Assembly: GCA_009731375.1 (NCBI GenBank)
Contig: BJOX01000054.1
Location: 378,379 to 401,722, forward strand
Origin: Paulinella micropora
Taxonomy: Eukaryota; Cercozoa; Imbricatea; Euglyphida
Direction of reading: 5' to 3'
DNA: 23,344 nt
The notes beneath the pieces were generated by a model, which ran no database searches, had not been told where the DNA came from, and worked only from the letters and a program-made list of their open reading frames with translations. Shown piece by piece: positions 17,972 through 23,344 of the stretch. Both the position numbers and the translations under genes were made by a program. Each line of letters starts with the position of its first letter. Position 1 is the stretch's first letter.

Positions 17972-18022
<51 letters not shown>
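17962..18022. other. Ten-base gap and poly-A run
   Basis: Ten N are followed by 51 A. A 10-N gap is a conventional unknown-size gap, so the poly-A is at a contig edge and is probably an assembly artefact. Confidence 0.85.
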
Positions 18023-18023
<1 letters not shown>

Positions 18024-18063
18024 AGACGTGACTCTCATAACATAAGATGGAAGACGAGAATGA

Positions 18064-19071
18064 GCAGGCTGGTGTGACACCATACTGGCGCTGCTGCTGC
18101 TGCTAGGCCCGGCGCGGGCCCAGGACGGCCGGCTGCCTTTGCCCCCCAACAGCGTCAGCCAGCGGCAGTCAGTGTGCGACACAACTTACTTTGACGTGGC
18201 GGCGCCGGGCGCCCCCGAGCCCCTCTGCCGGACCTGCACGGGCCTCGATGGCCGGCCCAGCCCGTACTGCGGCCGGCGCGGCGTCTGTACTTGGCACGAC
18301 CCCTGGCCGCAACCCGCCTGCCGCTGCTACAGCGGCTACCTAGGCCCCGGCTGCGAGGTGGCGGCCGTGACCAAGTACTCCTGCGGCCGGCGCGAGTTCA
18401 CGTGCTCGCTGGGCCCCGACTGGGCCCGGGCCCTGGCGGGCCTCACGCTGTCCCTGTCCGAGGAGATGTCTTGGCAGTGCACCTCGCCGCTGCAGACCAC
18501 GGCGGAGGGGCTGGCCCTGCCGTACCTGCAGCTCCAGCGCGCGTACCTGTTCGACGCGGAGCGTGGCTTCCTGTACCAGACCGCCTTCTGTTTTCTAGCG
18601 TACAGCGTCTGGGAGTGGACGAGCGCCCCCTGGGCCCGGCCGGCCTCGGCCAGCGCGCTGCCGTACCGGCCCGGCCTCTGGGTCGCGGCGGAGGCCCTGC
18701 CGGGCGAACCGCCGCCGCTGGCGCACCTGGCCCCGGTGCTGTCGCAGGAGAAGGTGTGCCCCTTTCCCCTGACGCCGGATGTGGCGCGGGGGGGGCTGGA
18801 CTCGCTCGCGATCGAGGCGGCGGGGGGCAGCCGCAGTCCCGCCTGCTCGGCCGAGCCCGTGCCGCCCCTCGACACGCTCCGGCTGGCGCTGGACGAGCAA
18901 GCCGTGCGGTGCTACCCCCTGTGGCTCAACGCAGTGCTGCTCGAGGGCTACCTGCACCAGTACCGTTGCCGGCCGGCCGGCGCAGGCTTGCTGGACCTAG
19001 ACTGCCTCGTCCAGGTCCCGCCCGGCACGACGAGGCTGTCGCTGGGCGCTCTCCTGGCCCAGTGCGCCTGA
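18064..19071 (+). CDS. Secreted protein with signal peptide and EGF-like domain, 5' end incomplete
   Basis: The frame opens after a stop at 18061 and ends TGA at 19069-19071. Near its start is ILALLLLLLGPARA (encoded largely by CTG repeats), a signal-peptide core with an A-x-A cleavage site before QDGRLPL, so the product probably enters the secretory pathway. A single EGF-like domain lies at about 18226-18354 and ends CRCYSGYLGPGCE, which fits the EGF signature C-x-C-x2-G-Y-x4-C. About 240 residues follow with scattered Cys and no domain that I know; no transmembrane segment is obvious. There is no ATG in this frame before the signal sequence. ATGs at 18047 and 18060 are in other frames. The start therefore lies in an upstream exon (a CAG acceptor-like site ends at 18066), in the gap at 17962, or was lost to an indel. 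It is strongly GC-rich compared with the sequence upstream. The role is unknown; EGF domains usually mediate extracellular binding. Confidence 0.8.
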   Translation, partial: AGWCDTILALLLLLGPARAQDGRLPLPPNSVSQRQSVCDTTYFDVAAPGAPEPLCRTCTGLDGRPSPYCGRRGVCTWHDPWPQPACRCYSGYLGPGCEVAAVTKYSCGRREFTCSLGPDWARALAGLTLSLSEEMSWQCTSPLQTTAEGLALPYLQLQRAYLFDAERGFLYQTAFCFLAYSVWEWTSAPWARPASASALPYRPGLWVAAEALPGEPPPLAHLAPVLSQEKVCPFPLTPDVARGGLDSLAIEAAGGSRSPACSAEPVPPLDTLRLALDEQAVRCYPLWLNAVLLEGYLHQYRCRPAGAGLLDLDCLVQVPPGTTRLSLGALLAQCA

Positions 19072-19573
19072 AAGCAGAAGTTTATCGTGTTACTCCCTGA
19101 CTTTGACTGTAACTTGTCTGTGCTAGAACCGGTAAAAAATGAAACCAGGACCAAAGTAATTCCGTAAAAGTTGTAAGCACGGTGGGGTTGCGGACGATTC
19201 GTTTCTGGGGATCGTGTTCCCCCAGGCCTCCCCACTTCTTCGGGGGGGGGGGGGGGGGGGGGGGGGTTGNNNNNNNNNNGCCGTTGCCGCCCCGCTCGTC
19301 CTCCCCCGGGGCGTCCGTCAGGCCAGGGGTTTTCGCAGTTGCAGCTGCGCCGGGGGTACACAACCCCCCTCCTCTTGCCCGTGGGTGCCCCGCCAGCACT
19401 CACGACTAGTCATTATCTCGCGCCCGCTAGCTCGAGCCCCGCCCAGTACACCACCTCGCGCCCGGTAGCTCGAGCTCTGGTTGAACCGGTGTCGGTCAGG
19501 GCAGCCTGGCCCCCAGAGCGGCGTCCAGCGGTCTCGCGTTCCAGCCCGGGTATGGCAGCTACGGTGTGTTGTC
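19072..19573. other. Intergenic region between convergent genes, with poly-G gap
   Basis: Holds the 3' flanks of the EGF-domain gene (plus) and LRR gene 1 (minus). It has 25 G (19242-19266) next to 10 N (19270-19279), and a 21-base direct repeat, CTCGCGCCC-G/C-TAGCTCGAGC, at about 19416 and 19456. TGTAA occurs near 19109 after the EGF stop; it is too short to call a polyadenylation signal. Confidence 0.55.
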
Positions 19574-20587
19574 TTACCACATCCGGTCCGGGGAGAGCAG
19601 GTAGAGGTCGTCGTCGTCCTCCTCTGCCGGCAGCAGCAATTCTTGGAGCTGCGGCAAACGCTCTAGCCCCGCGTCCGCCACCCCTGCGCGCGAGACCATT
19701 CGGCAATGGCTCAGGTCTAAGTATCGCAGCTTTGGCAGGCGCGCCAAGTCCTTTATCCTCCAGTCCGTCAATTCTGGGCAACCGCACAAGTCTAAGTGCT
19801 GCAGGTTTTCTAGGCTGGCCAAGTACATCAACCCCACGTCCTGCAGTCTCCGGCACGATCTCAAGTGTAGGCGTTGCAGCTCTTTCAGGCCGGTCAAGTA
19901 CACAAGCCCCGTACCCGACAGGTACTGGCAGTTACTCAAGTTTAGGTGTTGCAGCTTGTGCAGGTGCTGCAAGTGCATCAGGTCCGCATCCATTAGTAGC
20001 ATGCCACTGCTCAAGTCTAGGTGTTGCAGGCGGTGCAACCCCCCCAGGTGCCTAAGCCCCTCACCCGTCAGCCCCCCGCATGAGCCCAGGTCTAGGTGTT
20101 GCAGCTGGTGCAGATTCGCCAGGTGCGCAAGCCCCGCATTTGTCAGTTGCAGGAAATCGTGCAAGTCTAGGTATTGCAGCTGGTGCAGGTTCGCCAGGTG
20201 CGCAGGCCCCGCATTTGTCAGTCGCAGGCCATAGCTCAAGTCTAGGTGTTGCAGCTTTGGTAACTTGGCTAAGTAGATCAGCCCTTCCCCCGTCAGTCCT
20301 TGGCTATGGCTCAGATCTAGGTGTCGCAGCTGGTGCAGCTCCGCCAAGTGCTGAAGCCCCGGATCCGTCATCAGGAGGCAATCGTTGAAGGCCAAGTATT
20401 GCAGTTGTCGCAGCTCTTTCAAGGACAAAAGCCCTTCATCCGTCAGCGCTCCGAAGCGTCTCAGGTCTAGGTGGCGCAGGTCCGGGAGTGCCTCGATTAC
20501 GCCGCGCAACAACGCCGAGGCTTCAGCCCATGCGGACGGTGATGCACGGGGCGAGCCTTGCAGCACCAGCCCCTCAATGCGGACATG
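19574..20587 (-). CDS. Leucine-rich-repeat protein 1 (F-box/LRR-like), 5' end in gap
   Basis: The minus-strand frame runs from the gap edge (20587) to TAA at 19574-19576, 337 visible residues. It has 11 cysteine-containing-type LRRs of 25 residues (consensus LQHLDLS-C--LT--GL-HLA-LH-) starting at residue 33 or so, then a capping LQELLLP and an acidic tail ending LLSPDRMW. The visible N-terminus HVRIEGLVLQG aligns with residues 110-120 of the neighbouring paralogue, so about 109 residues, including the F-box-like part, should lie in the gap. LRRs of this type form a curved binding surface; in FBXL and AMN1-like proteins they recognise targets for ubiquitin ligases or cell-cycle partners. That role is inferred by analogy, since the F-box itself is not visible here. 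No frameshift is seen in the visible part. Confidence 0.85.
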   Translation of the reverse strand, partial: HVRIEGLVLQGSPRASPSAWAEASALLRGVIEALPDLRHLDLRRFGALTDEGLLSLKELRQLQYLAFNDCLLMTDPGLQHLAELHQLRHLDLSHSQGLTGEGLIYLAKLPKLQHLDLSYGLRLTNAGPAHLANLHQLQYLDLHDFLQLTNAGLAHLANLHQLQHLDLGSCGGLTGEGLRHLGGLHRLQHLDLSSGMLLMDADLMHLQHLHKLQHLNLSNCQYLSGTGLVYLTGLKELQRLHLRSCRRLQDVGLMYLASLENLQHLDLCGCPELTDWRIKDLARLPKLRYLDLSHCRMVSRAGVADAGLERLPQLQELLLPAEEDDDDLYLLSPDRMW

Positions 20588-21341
20588 NNNNNNNNNNNNN
20601 NNNNNNNNNNNNNNNNNNNNNNNNNNNNNNNNNNNNNNNNNNNNNNNNNNNNNNNNNNNNNNNNNNNNNNNNNNNNNNNNNNNNNNNNNNNNNNNNNNNN
20701 NNNNNNNNNNNNNNNNNNNNNNNNNNNNNNNNNNNNNNNNNNNNNNNNNNNNNNNNNNNNNNNNNNNNNNNNNNNNNNNNNNNNNNNNNNNNNNNNNNNN
20801 NNNNNNNNNNNNNNNNNNNNNNNNNNNNNNNNNNNNNNNNNNNNNNNNNNNNNNNNNNNNNNNNNNNNNNNNNNNNNNNNNNNNNNNNNNNNNNNNNNNN
20901 NNNNNNNNNNNNNNNNNNNNNNNNNNNNNNNNNNNNNNNNNNNNNNNNNNNNNNNNNNNNNNNNNNNNNNNNNNNNNNNNNNNNNNNNNNNNNNNNNNNN
21001 NNNNNNNNNNNNNNNNNNNNNNNNNNNNNNNNNNNNNNNNNNNNNNNNNNNNNNNNNNNNNNNNNNNNNNNNNNNNNNNNNNNNNNNNNNNNNNNNNNNN
21101 NNNNNNNNNNNNNNNNNNNNNNNNNNNNNNNNNNNNNNNNNNNNNNNNNNNNNNNNNNNNNNNNNNNNNNNNNNNNNNNNNNNNNNNNNNNNNNNNNNNN
21201 NNNNNNNNNNNNNNNNNNNNNNNNNNNNNNNNNNNNNNNNNNNNNNNNNNNNNNNNNNNNNNNNNNNNNNNNNNNNNNNNNNNNNNNNNNNNNNNNNNNN
21301 NNNNNNNNNNNNNNNNNNNNNNNNNNNNNNNNNNNNNNNNN
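20588..21341. other. 754-base assembly gap between LRR paralogues
   Basis: N run. By comparison with LRR gene 2 it should contain about 327 bases of LRR gene 1 coding sequence plus its promoter. A nine-base C run follows it. Confidence 0.9.
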
Positions 21342-21517
21342 CCCCCCCCCGGCCGGCTTGGGCGCCAGACTCGCTAGTCCGGCCCCGTTCCCCGTGGTTT
21401 GGTTCCTCTTTTTACTTAAAGCCACCCCAGTTGCCGTACTGCCAGAGTTAGCGCTCGTGCCCTGCACGAGCGTACACCGCCCTCGCCTTCCAGCCCGGGT
21501 ATCGCAGCTACCGCGTC
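21342..21517. other. 3' flank of LRR gene 2
   Basis: No gene. The sequence CCAGCCCGGGTAT-GCAGCTAC just downstream of the LRR gene 2 stop also occurs just downstream of the LRR gene 1 stop (about 19540-19562). The duplication therefore included the 3' flank. Confidence 0.65.
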
Positions 21518-23007
21518 TTACCATATGCCGCTCAGGAATTGCAGAACGTCGTCCTCTTCCTCCTCGTCCTCTGATGGCAGCAGCAATTTTTTTAGCTGCG
21601 GCAAACGCGCCAGCCCCGCGGCCGCCACCCCGGCGCTCGAGACCCAGGGGCAATGGCGCAGGTCTAGGTATTGCAGCCGGTCCAGCCCCGCCAAGTGCGC
21701 GAGCCCTGCATCCGTCAGTTCCCGGCAGTAGCTCAAGTCCAAGTGTTGCAGCCGGTGCAGGCCCTCCAAGCGCGCGAGAGCCCCTCATCCGTCAGTTCCC
21801 GGCAGTAGCTCAAGTCCAAGTGTTGCAGCTGGTGCAGGTCTGCTAAGTGCGCGAGGCCCGCACCCGTCAGTCGTTGGCAAAAGGTCAAGTCCAAGTGTTG
21901 CAGCTGGTGCAGCCCCGCCAAGTGCGCCAGCCCCGCAGCCGTCTGCTCCTCCCAATGCCGCAGCGCCAGCTGTCGCAGGTTGTGACAGCCGGCCAAGTGC
22001 GCAAGCCCTGCATCCGTCCGGCAACAGAAACTCAGATCTAGGTGCTGCAGCATGTGCAGCCCCACCAAATGTCCCAGGCCCGCCTCCGTCAGTCCGGAAC
22101 AAGACTTCAGATCTAGATGTTGCAGCTGCCGCAGCCCCGCCAAATGTCTCAGACCCGCATCCTCCAGGCCCCGGCAGTAACTCAAGTTGAGGTGTTGTAG
22201 CCTTGGCAAATTGGCTAAGTGCGCGAAGCCCGCCCCCGTCAGTTGGAGGCAGTGGCTCAGGTCTAGGTGTTGCAGCTGGTGCAGCGCCTCCAAGTGCAGG
22301 AGCGCGGGGTCCGTCAGGTCCTCGGAATTGCTCAGGTCTAGGTGTTGCAGCTGGTGCAGCCCTGCCAAGTGTTGTAGCCCCCCGGCCGTCGCCAGCAGGC
22401 AGCGGCGCATGCCCAGGCGTTGCAGTTGTCGCAGCTCGGCCAAGGGAGCAAGCCCCGCCTCCTCCGTCATTCTGTGGCATAGCCCCAATTCCAGGTGTTG
22501 CAGCTGGGCCAGCCGGCCCAAGGGCCAGAACCCTTCGTCCGTCGGGCCCGAGCAATCCTTCAGATCTAGGTAGCGCAGGTCCGGAAAGGCTGCGACTACC
22601 CCGTGCAACAACGCCGAGATTGCCTCGGCCGCGGACACGCGAGGCTCACCTTGCACCACGAGCCCCTCGACGTGGACATGAGCACGGAGCGCGCGGACCT
22701 CGGCTAGGGGGTCGCCGGCGCTGCCCTTGACTACGACCCTAGCCCGGGGCCGGGCCCCGGCGCCCCAGGCCTGTCCCCAGACCCGCACCAAGGGCCCGAG
22801 CTGCGGCCGGGCTACCAGGTCCAGCGAGAAGTCACCGGCGCCGGCCGCCTGCCAGGCCGCGGGTGTCCGCAGCTGCCGGTCGTACTCTGGTGCCGCACAG
22901 GCCAACGCAGCCAGGTCGGTCCAGCCCAGCCAGCGCAGGAGCCGCGGGGGGGGGCTGAGATCCGGGGCCAGGCCGGAGTCCCCCCTCCTCGAGGGTAGCG
23001 TGGCCAT
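21518..23007 (-). CDS. Leucine-rich-repeat protein 2 (F-box/LRR-like) with a 2-base frameshift
   Basis: Start ATG at 23005-23007; stop TAA at 21518-21520. About 495 residues are expected if a 2-base insertion is ignored. Residues 22-56 (LLRWLGWTDLAALA...LRTPAAW) fit a degenerate F-box (L-x2-L, DL, LA, then W). About 90 residues of unknown fold follow. From about residue 144 there are 13 LRRs of 25 residues, mostly LQHLDLS-C--LT-AGLAHLAGLH-, a cap LKKLLLP, and a tail with SEDEEEEDD ending in LSGIW. The 11th repeat reads GAGAG on the plus strand at 21776-21780, where the other units have GAG. This throws the frame so that translation would stop at 21733. The last repeats continue intact in the other frame (21518-21769). 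It is either a recent pseudogene or a sequence error. An alternative upstream start at 23070 would be GTG and is unlikely. A role in substrate recognition by an SCF-type ubiquitin ligase is inferred from the architecture only. Confidence 0.83.
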
Positions 23008-23344
23008 GTCAGGGGGGAAGCAGGCAGCTAGTGAGTTGGGCGGCAGCTTTGGGGTACCTAGGGCTGCCACTGACGCCTGCCGCGGCTGGGCAGGACGCCC
23101 CAGGGGGGGGAGCCAGAGTGGGTGGAAGGAAGAGGAAGGGGGGGTGCGGGGCGGGGGGGCCAGAGTGAGAGAGGAAGGAGGGGGAGGGGGTGCGGGAGCT
23201 GGCGGCGGCGGCGCCCGGCACCGGGAGCAAGGCTGGGCACGCGTGGTTGACTGCCGGGGGAGGGGAGGAGGTACTACGATCGGGCGTCCCTGCCGGAGGA
23301 GGCTGGGGAGGGGGGGGGGGGGGGGGGCCCCCCCCCCCCCCCCC
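23008..23344. promoter_or_regulatory. 5' flank of LRR gene 2, GC-rich
   Basis: Strongly purine-rich on the plus strand (pyrimidine-rich on the gene's strand), with many G runs. It is probably the promoter and 5' untranslated region of LRR gene 2, but no specific element is recognised. The window ends in a G run (23310-23327) followed by a C run (23328-23344), which looks like an assembly end artefact. Confidence 0.45.

Noticed and set aside
17972-18022. Poly-A run as the tail of a retroposed gene
   Set aside because: It lies directly beside a 10-N gap and no upstream retroposed sequence or target duplication is visible.
20385-21846. Long plus-strand frames through the N gap
   Set aside because: Composed mostly of N and antisense to the LRR genes.

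Overview
The window looks like nuclear DNA of a eukaryote, probably a protist or alga. It has a Ty1/copia-type retroelement, long and varied microsatellites, widely spaced genes on both strands, a splice-like exon fragment, a secreted EGF-domain protein, a multi-pass membrane protein and a tandem pair of F-box-like/leucine-rich-repeat genes. Nothing is arranged like a bacterial operon. I cannot name the lineage. The assembly is rough: seven N gaps, most of them flanked by homopolymer or microsatellite sequence, and many single-base frame changes. Broken frames may therefore be real decay or sequence error.

Layout. (1) 1-531: GA and GT repeats enclosing a short aldehyde dehydrogenase-like exon (about 159-225). 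(2) About 535-6650: body of a copia-like retroelement on the + strand. It has Gag with two CCCH fingers and, after a -1 frame change, two zinc knuckles; a long middle part with no recognisable protease or integrase; then reverse transcriptase (VDD motif) and RNase H. The frame changes many times and no 5' LTR is present. (3) 6282-8825: about 2.5 kb without genes, holding two candidate polypurine-tract/LTR boundaries and two gaps. (4) 8913-10709, minus strand: a seven-transmembrane protein with a long loop and tail. (5) About 10.76-16.96 kb: a microsatellite-rich zone (TATG, CTA, TTG, AAT, CTAT, CT, CAA, CGA, GA). It contains two families of duplicated non-satellite units, called A and B here. 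Unit A can fold into a closed multi-arm RNA ending in a T6 run. (6) 16.96-18.02 kb: no gene seen. (7) 18064-19071, plus strand: secreted protein with one EGF-like domain. (8) 19574-23007, minus strand: two paralogous LRR genes in tandem, separated by a 754-base gap that hides the 5' end of the first. The second has a 2-base insertion inside a duplicated repeat unit.

Functional links. The retroelement parts belong together as one decayed or poorly sequenced element. The two LRR genes share architecture and an acidic C-terminal tail and arose by tandem duplication. I see no sign that the membrane protein, the EGF protein and the LRR genes work in one pathway. The best leads are unit A as a possible structured or Pol III-type repeat, the in-phase slippery heptamer at the Gag frame change, the apparent lack of integrase, and the gap and frameshift in the LRR pair.
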